From Aureimonas ureilytica DSM 18598 = NBRC 106430 (GTDB taxonomy: Bacteria; Pseudomonadota; Alphaproteobacteria; Rhizobiales; Rhizobiaceae): a DNA stretch of 64,000 nucleotides. This document shows positions 1-9,079 of the stretch, in pieces. The translations under genes were made by a program, and so were the position numbers. The stretch is from the NCBI RefSeq assembly GCF_000382705.1, contig NZ_ARQE01000001.1, positions 105,551 through 169,550 on the forward strand. The letters are read 5' to 3'. The notes under the pieces were generated by a model. The model did not search any database. It saw only the letters and a program-made list of their open reading frames with translations, and was not told where the DNA came from. Within the stretch, counting starts at the first letter, position 1, and the number at the start of each line of letters is the position of its first letter.

Positions 1-695
1 AACAGCCGAGGCGTGCCTCGCGTGGACGACCGGCGGGTGATCGACGGTATTCTCCGGCGGTTTCGGACCGGCTCGTCCTGGCGTGATGTGCCCGAGCGCT
101 ACGGCCCGCGCACCATCCTCTACAATCGCTTCACGCGCTGGCAGGAAGCCGGTGTCTGGGACCGGCTGCTGGAGGCCGTGAGCCGCGCTAAGGACGGCGA
201 CATCGTCATGATCGACAGCTCCTGCGTCCGCGTCCATCAGCATGGAGCGGCGGGTAAAAAGGGGGACCTGCCGATCCTCGGCAGGGACGCTCCCGTGGCG
301 GCCTGACCACCAAGATCCATGCCCTGGCGGATGCCGAAGGCCAACCCGTGCGTCTGGAACTCACAGCCGGTCAGGCGGGAGATGCGCCCGTTGCCGCCAA
401 TCTGCTCGACGCCGTCGCGCCCGGCGCCATTGTGATCGCCGACAAGGCCTATGACACGGATGGCATCCGCTCCCTTATCGCGACGCGAGGCGCCTGGGCC
501 AGCATCCCGCCGCGCTCGATGCGCAAGGGCACCTTCACCTTCAGCCGATGGGTCTATCGCCAGCGCAACCTCGTCGAACGCTTCTTCAACCGCATCAAGC
601 AAATGCGTGGCCTTGCTACCCGCTACGATCGAAGGCCCGACAACTTCCTCGCCGCCATCAAGCTCGCTGCCGTCCGCATTTGGATCAATGCGTAA
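1..695 (+). CDS. IS5-family transposase (two frames, 5'-partial)
   Basis: Frame A is open from base 1 to 306 and holds the N-terminal region (VDDRRVIDGILRRFRTG) and the first catalytic Asp in MIDSSCVRVH. Frame B is -1 relative to A and continues from the junction with RGGLTTKIHALAD, the ADKAYDTD segment and the YRQRNLVERFFNRIKQ signature that contains the catalytic Glu. An A5G5 run at 256-265 lies where the frames change. This is the usual layout of the IS5 groups that make the active enzyme by -1 programmed frameshifting, so the two frames are read as one gene and not as a mutation. Unlike the 48.6-kb copy it has no further frameshift and could be functional if its left end is intact. Confidence 0.8.
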
Positions 696-711
696 CGAGT
701 CCGCTGCCTAG
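1..711 (+). mobile_element. IS5-family insertion sequence, left part missing at window edge
   Basis: The element carries a two-frame DDE transposase and ends at 704-711 with CTGCCTAG, the same terminal sequence found at both ends of the copy at 48638-49482. The right end (last coding bases, stop codon, then the CTAG-containing terminus) is near-identical in the two copies, and the flanking sequences differ immediately after CTAG, which fixes the element boundary. The left terminus lies outside the window. The family is called from the transposase; no specific IS name is claimed. Confidence 0.85.
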
Positions 712-793
712 CCGAAAGCGGACACGGTATCAGACAGTCTGCCCGCACTGCTCGGAGCGGCGCGAGCCTGCTGCGCCCCTGAAGGGATCCCCG

Positions 794-1783
794 TCATTTC
801 GCTGTGTCGATACTCACGATTGCCGGCGCGACCGCAGCCAGAGGCGCAGGCTCCACGAAGGATCGCAGGGTAGCGGCGCTCGGCGCATCGGCATTCACGA
901 CACCGCGTGCCACGATCCAGGCGCCCTCCTCGACCATCAGGTCCACAAGACCGCGATCGAGCCGGGTTCCGATATCGGTGTCGGTCCAGAGCGCCCGCAC
1001 GGCGGCGGCATCGATATTGCCCTGGACGGTTGCGACGACGGCCTCGGCGGCCGCATCCGGGTCAGCGGCGACACGTCCATCGGCCTCCACCACCGCGCCG
1101 AGGAAGCGCGTCACGGCATCGCGCTTGGTGTCCAGCGCGACGGGGCTCGCGGCCACGATATAATGCGGCTCGTAGAGGTCGGAGCGGATTTCGCGATAGT
1201 CGTCGCCCAGCGCGCGGGCGGCGGCCGGATAGGCGTTCGGGAAGGGAACGATCGCCTCGACGTCGCCGCGCAGGAGCGCGGGGACGAGGTCGGCCGGCGC
1301 GGCGTTGACGATCTCCGCCGTGACACCGGCGGCGCTCAGGATCTTGCCGAGGAGGAAGTCGGTATTGGTGCCGAGCGTGACGCCGATGCGCCGCCCGGCG
1401 AGGTCGGCCGGCGCGGCGATGCCGGAGGAGGCCTTCGCGATGACCCGCGAGCCCTCGTAGCGCGCGAGGTCGGCGACGACCTTGAACGGCTGGTCGCGCA
1501 GCGCCCCCGTCACGGCCGGCAGCTCGGCCATGGTGGCGAGATCGGCTTGGCCGCCGGTCAGCGCCTCGAAGGCCTCGCGCCCGGAAGCGAAGGTCACGAC
1601 CGTGACGTCGAGCCCCGCCTTCTCGAACAGCTTCTCGGCCAGGGCGACGTCGATCTGCGGCATCTGCGGGGCGGGCGACCAGGCCAGGGTCAGGCTGTCC
1701 TTCGCGAGCGAGGGCGAGGCGGCGAGGGCGATCGCCAGGGCCGAGCCGGCGGCGAGGAACAGGCGGCGGGTCATGCGGACCAT
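794..1783 (-). CDS. ABC transporter substrate-binding protein, SsuA/NMT1-like (sulfonate/nitrate/taurine family)
   Basis: The 329-residue protein begins with an arginine-containing signal peptide (MVRMTRRLFLAAGSALAIAL, cleavage near ALA-KD at about residue 28) and is predicted to be periplasmic. The mature part has the features of the NMT1/SsuA family: an LTLAWSPAPQMPQIDVALAE start, a FASGREAFEALTGGQADLA segment, and a lobe that begins near GRRIGVTLGTNTDFLL. It is the last gene of a minus-strand operon behind the ATPase (gap 21 bp) and permease. The ligand is unknown. Sulfonates or sulfate esters are favoured by the arylsulfotransferase-like neighbour, but members of this family also bind nitrate, pyrimidine precursors and taurine. 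A start at 1774 is also possible. Confidence 0.85.
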   Translation of the reverse strand: MVRMTRRLFLAAGSALAIALAASPSLAKDSLTLAWSPAPQMPQIDVALAEKLFEKAGLDVTVVTFASGREAFEALTGGQADLATMAELPAVTGALRDQPFKVVADLARYEGSRVIAKASSGIAAPADLAGRRIGVTLGTNTDFLLGKILSAAGVTAEIVNAAPADLVPALLRGDVEAIVPFPNAYPAAARALGDDYREIRSDLYEPHYIVAASPVALDTKRDAVTRFLGAVVEADGRVAADPDAAAEAVVATVQGNIDAAAVRALWTDTDIGTRLDRGLVDLMVEEGAWIVARGVVNADAPSAATLRSFVEPAPLAAVAPAIVSIDTAK

Positions 1784-1804
1784 GATCGGGGCTCCGAATG
1801 GGGT

Positions 1805-2608
1805 TCAGGCGGTGGGATGGAGGAGATCGACGATCGTCGCCCGGAGGTCGCTCAAGGCCGCGTCGAAGCGGGCGACCGAACGGGGGCGTGGCGTGTCGAT
1901 GGCGTAGGTCGCCAGGATGCGGCCGGGCGCGCGGGACATGACGTGGACCGTGTCGGCCAGAAGCAGCGCCTCGTCGACATCATGCGTGACGAAGAGAACG
2001 GTGGCGCGATGGCGGGCGAGAAGGCGCAGCAGCAGCGCGTGCATGGACAATCGCGTCTGCGCGTCCAGGGCGCCGAAGGGCTCGTCCATCAGGAGAACGC
2101 TCGGCTCGCAGACCAGCGTGCGCGCGATCGCGACCCGTTGCTTCATGCCGCCGGAGAGTTGCCCCGGATATTTCTCGCCCTGGCCGGCGAGCCCGACCTC
2201 CTCCAGCGCGGCAAGCGCCCGTTCGCGGCGCTGGGCGCGGGGCACGCCCTGATTGGCGAGCGCGAACTCGATATTGCCGCGCGCCGTGAACCAGGGGAAC
2301 AGGGCATATTGCTGGAAGATCACGCCGACGCCGGGATGGGGCTTCGTTACCTCTTCGCCGTCGATGCGCACGAAGCCGTGCGCCAGCGGCACGAAGCCCG
2401 CGACCGCGTTCATCAGGGTGGACTTGCCGCAGCCGGAGGGTCCGATCAGCGCGGTGAAGGAGCCGGGCAGGAGGCGGAAGGAGGTGCGGTCGAGGGCGAG
2501 GACGCCCCCGTTTCCGTCGCCGAAGCGGATCTCGGCCTCGAAGACCTCCACGAGCCCAGCGGCGCGCGTCTCGGACCGGGCGGAGGGGGATGCGTCGATC
2601 GTGGTCAT
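1805..2608 (-). CDS. ABC transporter ATP-binding protein, SsuB/TauB-like
   Basis: This 267-residue protein powers the import system. It has Walker A GPSGCGKST, a Q-loop at VIFQQYALFPW, signature LSGGMKQRVAIAR, Walker B LLMDEPFGALD and the switch His in FVTHD. The SsuB/TauB/NrtD group typically has this FGALD-TR form. The open frame continues far upstream, but the ATG at 2608 is chosen because it gives the usual family N-terminus and sits 8 bp after the permease stop. It acts at the inner membrane with the permease at 2617-3429. Confidence 0.9.
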   Translation of the reverse strand: MTTIDASPSARSETRAAGLVEVFEAEIRFGDGNGGVLALDRTSFRLLPGSFTALIGPSGCGKSTLMNAVAGFVPLAHGFVRIDGEEVTKPHPGVGVIFQQYALFPWFTARGNIEFALANQGVPRAQRRERALAALEEVGLAGQGEKYPGQLSGGMKQRVAIARTLVCEPSVLLMDEPFGALDAQTRLSMHALLLRLLARHRATVLFVTHDVDEALLLADTVHVMSRAPGRILATYAIDTPRPRSVARFDAALSDLRATIVDLLHPTA

Positions 2609-2616
2609 CGGAGCCC

Positions 2617-3429
2617 TCACGCCTGCTGCCAGTGGACGATGCGACGGCCGAGCCGGTAGACGGCCGCGTCGATGAGCGCGCCGATCAGGCCGAGTTCGAT
2701 CAGGAGCGCGAACATGCGGTCGGTGCGGATATACTGCCGGGCCTCCTGCAGCCGGTAGCCGATCCCCGAGGAGGCGCCGGTCAGTTCGGCCGCCACGAGG
2801 CTGAGGAAGGCGAGCGCCACGCCGAGCCGGATGCCGGCGAGGATGTGAGGCGCGGCGGCCGGCACGACCACCAGGAAGAACTCGCGCAGGCGCGAGGTCG
2901 CCAGCGAGCGCGAGGCGCGGATGTAGATGTCGGGGACGTAATCCATGCCCTGATGCGTGTTGAACCAGACGGCCAGGAACACGGTATAGGCGATGACGAA
3001 GTACTTCGACCCTTCGCCGATGCCGAACCAGACGATCGCGACAGGAACGAGCGCGATCGCCGGGATCGGCCGCATCACCGCGAGGAACGGGTTGAGGAGG
3101 AGCCGCGCGAGCTTCGTGCGGCCCGTCAGGAGACCGACGAGCACGCCGAGCCCGGCGCCGATGGCGAAGCCGATCGCCGCGCGCGACAGCGAGGCCGCAA
3201 GGTCCGTCCACAGGACGCCGCTGCGGGCCATCTCCCTGAAGGCCCGCGCCGTGTCGAGCGGCGTCGGCAGGATGGTGGAGGAGACCGGGGCGAGAACCGT
3301 CGCGAGCCACCAGACGCCGATCACGAGCGCGAAGGAATAGAGCGCGCCGCCCGTGCCGAGGCGCGGCACGAAGCGCCGGGTTCGGCGGGTCGGGGTTCCG
3401 CTCGCGGGAGCGGCTGCCGGGATCGTCAT
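2617..3429 (-). CDS. ABC transporter permease, SsuC/TauC-like
   Basis: The protein has 270 residues and about six membrane segments, beginning with a short basic cytoplasmic N-terminus and GGALYSFALVIGVWWLATVL. The BPD_transp_1 coupling loop is visible as ASRSLATSRLREFFLVVVPA, where the ATPase docks. The open frame extends to 4221 but overlaps the upstream gene in antisense. The ATG at 3429 is used because it gives the family length and follows the upstream gene stop by 26 bp. The gene order beta-propeller, permease, ATPase, binding protein suggests a single transcript from about 4600. Confidence 0.88.
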   Translation of the reverse strand: MTIPAAAPASGTPTRRTRRFVPRLGTGGALYSFALVIGVWWLATVLAPVSSTILPTPLDTARAFREMARSGVLWTDLAASLSRAAIGFAIGAGLGVLVGLLTGRTKLARLLLNPFLAVMRPIPAIALVPVAIVWFGIGEGSKYFVIAYTVFLAVWFNTHQGMDYVPDIYIRASRSLATSRLREFFLVVVPAAAPHILAGIRLGVALAFLSLVAAELTGASSGIGYRLQEARQYIRTDRMFALLIELGLIGALIDAAVYRLGRRIVHWQQA

Positions 3430-3455
3430 CGGGTCCTCTCCTTGTCGCGATGCCG

Positions 3456-4598
3456 TCAGCGCTTCAGCCACGGGATCTGGTCGGCGCTGTAGCGATGGGC
3501 GCGGAAGACGCTGTTCTGCAGCCCCGCCGCGTAGTCGCGCGAGCCGTCGTCTGGATACTCGCCGAAGAACGGAATGACGTATTCCCAGACCACGTCGCCC
3601 TCCGGCGTCACCTCGAACAGGCGGCCGAAGGCGGACTCGCAGATGAAGGTGTTGCCGTTGGGCAGGCGCTCGGCGCTGCCCATGTAGGGCGAGAAGAAGG
3701 CCGGCTTCAGCGGGTCGGTATATTCCCAGACCGTGCGGCCCGAGCGCGGATCGATCTGGACGGCGCGCGAATAGGGCGCGGTGACGCCGGGGCGCAGGTT
3801 GCCGTTGTCGAAGCACAGGATCGAGCCGTCGGCCATCTCGATCGGCGTGTGCTGCTGGGCCAACTTGTCGGCGCCGATCCGCCACGCGACGGCCCCGGTC
3901 TCGCGCTCCACGGCGATGATCCCTGAGGTGACGCGCAGGCTCATCAGGACCAGGCCGTCGCGGGTTTCCCCGAGCCCGTTGACGAAGGGCCAGTGGCGAC
4001 GATCGAAGATGGGATGGATCGGATAGTCTTCTGGCGCGAGATGCTCGCCCGCCGCCCAGCGCCAGACCGTCTCGCCCTGCCGGTTCACCTGCCGGATCAC
4101 GTCGCCCTGGACGATCCCGTCCGGCGCGTCGCGGCTCGCCTCGCCACCGGTGACGCGGGCAGACAGTTCCTTCGAGAGGGGCTCGACCGTGGCGTAGAGG
4201 AGGTCGCCGTTCGCGAGCCATTGCGCGTCGTGGTGATGACGCGGATCCTCGAAGCGCCAGACGATCTCACCCTCTGGCGTCGCCTCGTAGAAATCGCCGC
4301 CGCGCCAGAGCGGCCAGACAGGATAGGGCCGGAACGGGTCGGGATGGCTGCCGTTGTAGCCGAGATTGCCGTTGGGAAGGATCACCGCGTCGCGCCCTGG
4401 GCGGACCGGCATCTGCCAGCGATGGACGACCTCGCCCTCGATATCCACGAGATAGACCGCCCCGCCCCCGGTCTGGGGCGCGAAGAGCGTATAGCCGCCG
4501 GCCGAGCGGGCAGGATCGTAGGCGGTGAGGCCGACGGAACGTCGGCGCAGAGTGACCTGATCGGCGGCCGATGGTTCGACGGCGACGGGGATGGACAT
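3456..4598 (-). CDS. Arylsulfotransferase (ASST)-like beta-propeller protein
   Basis: The 380-residue protein is made of repeated propeller blades recognisable by the recurring pattern G-x-V-V-W-x-Y/R and LPNGN (VVHRWQMP, IVWRFEDP, TVWRWAAG, TVWEYTDP, VVWEYVIP). This matches the arylsulfotransferase superfamily, whose classical members move sulfate between phenols. Conserved His-rich stretches (RHHHDAQWLANGDLLY and QQHTPIEMADGSILCFDNGN) are candidates for the active site. No signal peptide is visible, unlike the periplasmic enterobacterial enzyme, so a cytoplasmic role on imported sulfate esters is inferred. It is the first gene of the operon with the SsuABC-like transporter and is divergent from the LacI gene. 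Other activities of ASST-like propellers cannot be excluded. Confidence 0.7.
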   Translation of the reverse strand: MSIPVAVEPSAADQVTLRRRSVGLTAYDPARSAGGYTLFAPQTGGGAVYLVDIEGEVVHRWQMPVRPGRDAVILPNGNLGYNGSHPDPFRPYPVWPLWRGGDFYEATPEGEIVWRFEDPRHHHDAQWLANGDLLYATVEPLSKELSARVTGGEASRDAPDGIVQGDVIRQVNRQGETVWRWAAGEHLAPEDYPIHPIFDRRHWPFVNGLGETRDGLVLMSLRVTSGIIAVERETGAVAWRIGADKLAQQHTPIEMADGSILCFDNGNLRPGVTAPYSRAVQIDPRSGRTVWEYTDPLKPAFFSPYMGSAERLPNGNTFICESAFGRLFEVTPEGDVVWEYVIPFFGEYPDDGSRDYAAGLQNSVFRAHRYSADQIPWLKR

Positions 4599-4646
4599 GG
4601 GCGCCCTTTCCAGAGATGCAGTTTACATTGCATGTCGAGCGCGTCG

Positions 4647-4670
4647 AAAACGCTCTACAACGTTTTTGTA
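4647..4670. promoter_or_regulatory. Candidate LacI-family operator between divergent transcripts
   Basis: Two overlapping dyads lie in the 171-bp gap between the divergent genes. AAAACG and CGTTTT are separated by 8 bp at 4647-4666, and TACAA and TTGTA by 5 bp at 4656-4670. The second resembles the central-CG palindromes bound by LacI-family proteins. The surrounding 4620-4740 is AT-rich compared with the coding DNA and is the likely divergent promoter. The assignment to the LacI protein encoded at 4770 is inferred from position. Confidence 0.45.
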
Positions 4671-4769
4671 CTCATAGCCCCGCCTGGAAACGAGCGTCAA
4701 TATGCTATAAAATCAATATGAGACGGATGATGATACTTTAATCACGATGCCCACGAAGCGATTGTTCTC

Positions 4770-5810
4770 TTGAGTAACAAGCAGGCAAAACTCACACCTC
4801 GTCGTCCCGCAGGGCGCGCGACCATCGTCATGGTCGCCGAGGCCGCCGGCGTCTCCCCCTCCACCGCCTCCAACGCCATCACGGGCCGCAGGCCCGTGGA
4901 GCCCGAGACGCGGATCAAAGTGGAGAAGGCGGCGCTCGACCTCGGCTACCGGCCGAACCTCAGCGCCCGGCGTCTGCGCACCGGCGGGGCGGCGAACATC
5001 GCGCTCTTCTCCTCCATGCCCTTCGCGGTGTCCGCAGGCCCCTCGCGCCTCGGCTTCATGATGGAGATCGCCGCCGCCGCCTCGCTCGCGGCGATGGAGC
5101 ATGGCATTGCGCTGACGCTCGTTCCTCCGATTGCCGGGGCCGACCTCTCGCGGCTCGATCTCGACATCGACGGCGCGCTGGTGATCGAGCCTTCGCGCGA
5201 CGATCCCTATCTCGCGACGCTCGCCGCGCGCGGCGTGCCCACCGTCGCGATCGGCCGCGTTCCGGGGGGCATGGCGGGGATCGAGGAGGTGGATCTTCAG
5301 CCGGAGATCACGGCCGAACTCCTGATCACGCATCTCGCCGAACGCTCCTCGCGCCTGACGCTGGTGGTTGGAGACGTCGATCGCGCCTCCTACGAGGCGA
5401 CGGAACAGGTCTACCGGAGTTTCGCGGCTCGGACGGGCCAGGAACCCCTTGTGTTGCGCCTGCCCGAGAGCGAGGGCGAGGACGGCGCGGCGCGGGCCTG
5501 CGCCAAACTCCTGGCCGCCAACCCGACCATTGACGGCCTGCTCGTTCTGGTGGACGCCTTCGCCACGGGCGCCGTGCGGGCGGCGCGCTCGCTGGGGCGC
5601 GCGATTCCGGCCGATCTCCGGATCGCGACGCGCTACAACGGGCTGCGGGCGATGCAGTGCGATCCGCCGCTGACGGCGGTCGACCTCAGGCTGGACGAGG
5701 TCGGAGCGCTCGCGGTCCGCAAGCTTCTCTCGACCCTGCGCAGGACCCGCCATGGCAACAAGGCCGCCCCGCCCCAGTCTCTCGTCGTGCGCGCCTCGAC
5801 TCAAACCTGA
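4770..5810 (+). CDS. LacI-family transcriptional regulator
   Basis: The protein has 346 residues. The N-terminal LacI helix-turn-helix is at about residues 17-70 (VMVAEAAGVSPSTASNAITG, hinge region GYRPNLSARRL), followed by a periplasmic-binding-protein-like ligand domain. The start used is the TTG at 4770. An internal ATG near 4830 would remove the beginning of the DNA-binding helix. It is transcribed away from the arylsulfotransferase/ABC operon and probably represses it. LacI proteins usually respond to sugars, so control of an SsuABC-like system would be unusual; it may indicate a sulfated or sulfonated sugar as the substrate. Confidence 0.88.
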   Translation: MSNKQAKLTPRRPAGRATIVMVAEAAGVSPSTASNAITGRRPVEPETRIKVEKAALDLGYRPNLSARRLRTGGAANIALFSSMPFAVSAGPSRLGFMMEIAAAASLAAMEHGIALTLVPPIAGADLSRLDLDIDGALVIEPSRDDPYLATLAARGVPTVAIGRVPGGMAGIEEVDLQPEITAELLITHLAERSSRLTLVVGDVDRASYEATEQVYRSFAARTGQEPLVLRLPESEGEDGAARACAKLLAANPTIDGLLVLVDAFATGAVRAARSLGRAIPADLRIATRYNGLRAMQCDPPLTAVDLRLDEVGALAVRKLLSTLRRTRHGNKAAPPQSLVVRASTQT

Positions 5811-6117
5811 TCGGTATTCCATTCGGAAGCCGTTGCAACGCGGGATGGCCGCAACCGACCCTTCCAAGACCTTCAAGCAATCGCCTCAACGCTCCGGAAG
5901 CGGACGTTCCGCCGGAGCTAGCTGCGCGGCTGCGGCGCAAGTGCCGCCGCGAGGGGTTGTCTTCGCTGCTGAACTCGTGGATAAGGACGGCGAGTTTGGA
6001 CCCGTTTGATCGGGTGGCTACGCTGGGCGCCGATCCCCCGGCCAATTTGAACCCATTCTGACCGTTGCGTGCCCGAGGGCCGACCGTCGGGTTCACCTCC
6101 AAGACTGAAACTCATTT
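5811..6117. other. Intergenic region without a supported gene
   Basis: No coding frame with family similarity was seen. The only structure noted is a 7-bp inverted repeat (GCTCCGG at 5891-5897 and CCGGAGC at 5912-5918) whose loop contains AAGCGGACGTTCC, related to the dispersed AAGCGGAC-type repeats at 19.9, 24.4 and 46.1 kb. It may end the LacI transcript, but no T-run follows. Confidence 0.4.
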
Positions 6118-7599
6118 ATGCATTTCGAAACACTCCGCAGCGAGTGGTTCGGGAATGTGCGCGCCGACCTCCTCGCGGGGCTGGTCGTCGCGCTCGCACT
6201 TATTCCCGAAGCCATCGCCTTCTCCATCATCGCCGGCGTTGACCCGAAGGTCGGCCTCTACGCCTCCTTCACGATCGCCGTCCTCACCGCCGTCTTCGGC
6301 GGCCGCCCGGGCATGATCTCGGCCGCCACCGCGGCCACCGCCGTCCTCATGATCACGCTCGTGCGCGACCACGGGCTCCAGTACCTTCTCGCAGCCACCG
6401 TCCTCGCCGGCCTCCTCCAGGTCGCGGCCGGCCTCCTGCGGCTTGGCGACGCCATGCAGTTCGTCTCGCGCTCCGTCATGACAGGCTTTGTGAACGCGCT
6501 GGCGATCCTCATCTTCATGGCCCAGATCCCCGAGCTGGTGGGCGTGCCGTCCCTGACCTACGCCATGGTCGCGCTGGGCCTTGCCATCATCTACCTCTTC
6601 CCGCGCATCACGACCGCGATTCCCTCGCCGCTCGTCGCCATCGTCGTCCTCACCGCGATCTCGCTCGGGTTCGGCATGGACCTCAGGGTCGTCGGGGACA
6701 TGGGCGAGCTGCCCTCGACGCTTCCCGTCTTCCTCCTGCCCGACATCCCGCTGAACCTCGACACGCTCCTCGTCATCCTGCCCTACTCGGCGGCGGTCGC
6801 TGTGGTCGGGCTTCTGGAGTCGCTGATGACGGCGCAGATCGTCGACGACCTCACCGACACCCCGTCCGACAAGAACCGCGAATGCGTCGGACAGGGCATC
6901 GCCAACACGGTGACGGGCTTCTTCGGCGGCATGGCGGGGTGCGCGATGATCGGCCAGTCGGTCATCAACATCAAGTCGGGCGGACGTGGACGGCTGTCCT
7001 GCGCCTTCGCCGGCGTCGCGCTTCTGTTCATGATCGTGGTGCTCGGCGACTGGGTCCGCGTGATCCCGATGGCCGCCCTCGTCGCCATCATGATCATGGT
7101 CTCGATCGGCACCTTCTCGTGGGGCTCGCTGAAGGACCTGACGCTCCACCCGAAGCGCTCTTCGCTCGTCATGCTGGCAACCGTAGTCACCGTCGTGTGG
7201 ACCCACAACCTCGCCATCGGCGTCGTGATCGGCGTGATGCTGTCGGGCGTGTTCTTCGCCTCCAAGGTTGCCCAGATCTTCCGCGTCACGTCCGAGCTCT
7301 CGGTGGAAGGACGCACGCGCACCTACCGCGTCGAGGGCCAGGTGTTCTTCGCCTCGACCGGGCGCTTCGCATCCGCCTTCGACTTCAAGGAGGCGCTCGA
7401 CCGCGTGGTGATCGACGTCGGCCCCGCGCACATCTGGGACCTCTCCGGGGTGGCCGCGCTCGACCGCGTCATCCTGAAGTTCCGCCGCGAGGGCGCCGAG
7501 GTCATGGTCCTCGGCCTCAACGAGGCGAGCGCGACGATCGTCGACAAGCTCGCCGTCCACGACAAGCCAGGCGCCATGGACCGCCTGATGGGCCATTGA
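6118..7599 (+). CDS. SulP-family inorganic anion transporter with STAS domain
   Basis: The 493-residue membrane protein has the SulP signature near its N-terminus ([20 protein letters not shown], then a [12 protein letters not shown] segment) and about 10-14 hydrophobic segments up to residue 395. A C-terminal STAS domain (about 400-490; [36 protein letters not shown]) follows. SulP proteins carry sulfate, bicarbonate or dicarboxylates, and the substrate here cannot be read from sequence. It is the first gene of a run with the universal stress protein (14-bp gap) and the NYN protein, so it may belong to a stress-response unit and not to assimilation. Confidence 0.92.
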   Translation: MHFETLRSEWFGNVRADLLAGLVVALALIPEAIAFSIIAGVDPKVGLYASFTIAVLTAVFGGRPGMISAATAATAVLMITLVRDHGLQYLLAATVLAGLLQVAAGLLRLGDAMQFVSRSVMTGFVNALAILIFMAQIPELVGVPSLTYAMVALGLAIIYLFPRITTAIPSPLVAIVVLTAISLGFGMDLRVVGDMGELPSTLPVFLLPDIPLNLDTLLVILPYSAAVAVVGLLESLMTAQIVDDLTDTPSDKNRECVGQGIANTVTGFFGGMAGCAMIGQSVINIKSGGRGRLSCAFAGVALLFMIVVLGDWVRVIPMAALVAIMIMVSIGTFSWGSLKDLTLHPKRSSLVMLATVVTVVWTHNLAIGVVIGVMLSGVFFASKVAQIFRVTSELSVEGRTRTYRVEGQVFFASTGRFASAFDFKEALDRVVIDVGPAHIWDLSGVAALDRVILKFRREGAEVMVLGLNEASATIVDKLAVHDKPGAMDRLMGH

Positions 7600-7613
7600 G
7601 CGAGGAGACCCGC

Positions 7614-8468
7614 ATGACGAAGATCATCGCCTGCATCGACGGCTCGGCCTACGGCGCGAGCGTCTGCGACCACGCGGCTTGGGCCGCGGGACGTCTCGGC
7701 GCTCCCGTCGAGGTCGTCCATGCCCTCGGACGCCGCGACACGTCGAGCGCGCCGTTCGACCTCAGTGGCAGCCTGGAGTTCGGCGGCCGCGAGGCCCTGA
7801 TGGGGGAGCTTGCCGAACTCGACCGCCAGAAGGCCAAGCTCGCCACGACCCGCGGCCACCACATCCTCACCGAGGCCGTCGCCCGGTTGCGGTCCGACGG
7901 GGTCGGCGAGGTCACGGAGAAGCTCCGGCATGGCGACGTGGCGGACATGATCACCGACCTCGACGCCGAGACGCGCCTTGTCGTCATCGGCAAGCGGGGC
8001 GAGGCCGCCGACTTCGCCAAGGGCCATCTCGGGTCCAACCTCGAGCGCGTCGTGCGGTCGACGACCAAGCCCGTCCTGATCGCGGCCCGCGCCTTCAAGC
8101 CCGTCGAACGGGTCATGGTGGCCTTCGACGGCGGGCAGTCGTCCGCCCGGGTGGTCGAGCGGCTGGCCGCCAGCCCGCTCGTCGCGGGGCTGCCGTGCCT
8201 CATCCTGATGGCGGGGACGCGAAGCGGAGAGCCGGCGGCCCGCCTTCACGAGGCGGAGAGGATACTGTCGGCCGCCGGCTACCACGTCACGGTCGCCATC
8301 GAGGACGGCGAGCCCGACGACGTCATCGCAAGCCGTGCGAAGGCGGACGGGATCGACCTCCTGGTGATGGGCGCCTACGGGCACTCGCGCATCCGCAACC
8401 TCATCGTCGGAAGCACGACGACCGCGCTCATACGGTCCTGCGCGATCCCCGTGCTCGTGATCCGGTGA
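7614..8468 (+). CDS. Tandem-domain universal stress protein (UspA family)
   Basis: The protein has 284 residues in two Usp domains, about 1-140 and 150-284. Both retain the ATP-binding type pattern G-x2-G-x(9-10)-G-S: GKRGEAADFAKGHLGS in the first and GAYGHSRIRNLIVGST in the second. It begins 14 bp after the SulP gene with a GAGGAGA-like ribosome site, and its stop overlaps the start of the next gene (GTGA). Pairing of Usp and SulP genes is common in proteobacteria. The role is inferred as stress-linked regulation of the transporter. Confidence 0.92.
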   Translation: MTKIIACIDGSAYGASVCDHAAWAAGRLGAPVEVVHALGRRDTSSAPFDLSGSLEFGGREALMGELAELDRQKAKLATTRGHHILTEAVARLRSDGVGEVTEKLRHGDVADMITDLDAETRLVVIGKRGEAADFAKGHLGSNLERVVRSTTKPVLIAARAFKPVERVMVAFDGGQSSARVVERLAASPLVAGLPCLILMAGTRSGEPAARLHEAERILSAAGYHVTVAIEDGEPDDVIASRAKADGIDLLVMGAYGHSRIRNLIVGSTTTALIRSCAIPVLVIR

Positions 8469-9022
8469 TCGCGGCCGGCCATGCCGGGCTGAGCGCTCCG
8501 GGCTTCGTGCTCGTGGCGTTCGACGGCGCCAACTGCGACCGCATCCGCAAGTCGCTCGGGTGCCGCATTCCCTTCCCGAGCCTCCTGCGGTTCCTCGTCC
8601 CCGGCGGCGAGCCGGTGCGGGCGGTCTACCATCGCGACCTTCGCGACCGCACGGAAGCCAAACGGCTGGATGGGCTCCTGCGCCATCTGGAGCGCAAGGG
8701 CTTCGAGGTGCACGGGGCCGGGCCCGACGACATGGGGAACGGTCCCCGCGAGCGGTACGGCACCAACCTCGTGGAACTCGCGGTCGCGGTCATGGGGTTC
8801 GCGGACGAAGCGCGCCGCGTCGTACTGGTCGGCGGGGACCGCAAGCTCGTGCCGCTGGCGCAGGCGCTGCGGGAACGCGGCACGCACCTGACGGTGGCGA
8901 CGGCGCTGTCCGTCCCCGAGGTCATACGCGCGTCGCCGGAGCTTCTGGACGAAGCCAACGAGGTGGTCGACTTCACCGCGCACGTTCTGGCCGCGGCGGA
9001 CGGCGAGAAACGGAACGACTAG
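8465..9022 (+). CDS. NYN-domain (LabA/DUF88-like) protein
   Basis: The 185-residue protein starts with GTG at 8465, overlapping the preceding stop by 4 bp, so translation is probably coupled. The LVAFDGANCDRIRK segment near residue 16 matches the first acidic motif of NYN domains, a PIN-like fold of predicted metal-dependent ribonucleases. Further acidic motifs lie at GPDDMGNGPRERYGTNLVEL and the conserved VVLVGGDRKLVPLAQALRERG, where the GGD carries the second catalytic Asp. Bacterial family members are poorly characterised. RNA cleavage is inferred from the fold only. Confidence 0.78.
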   Translation: MIAAGHAGLSAPGFVLVAFDGANCDRIRKSLGCRIPFPSLLRFLVPGGEPVRAVYHRDLRDRTEAKRLDGLLRHLERKGFEVHGAGPDDMGNGPRERYGTNLVELAVAVMGFADEARRVVLVGGDRKLVPLAQALRERGTHLTVATALSVPEVIRASPELLDEANEVVDFTAHVLAAADGEKRND

Positions 9023-9079
9023 AGATGGCCCCGGCACCCGCCGGGGGCATCGCACGGAAGACAGCACGGAAGGCATGGC

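Noticed and set aside
256-265. The frame change in the left IS5 transposase as a disabling mutation
   Set aside because: The same change at the same A/G run occurs in the second copy and in the 25-kb remnant, as expected for programmed -1 frameshifting.
548-2659. A 703-codon open frame on the plus strand over the ABC transporter genes
   Set aside because: It is antisense to three clearly recognisable transport genes and has the Arg/Gly/Asp-rich composition that results from reading GC-rich codons on the wrong strand.
6112-7596. A 494-codon minus-strand frame over the SulP gene
   Set aside because: It is a mirror of the SulP coding sequence with highly charged repetitive composition and no ribosome site.
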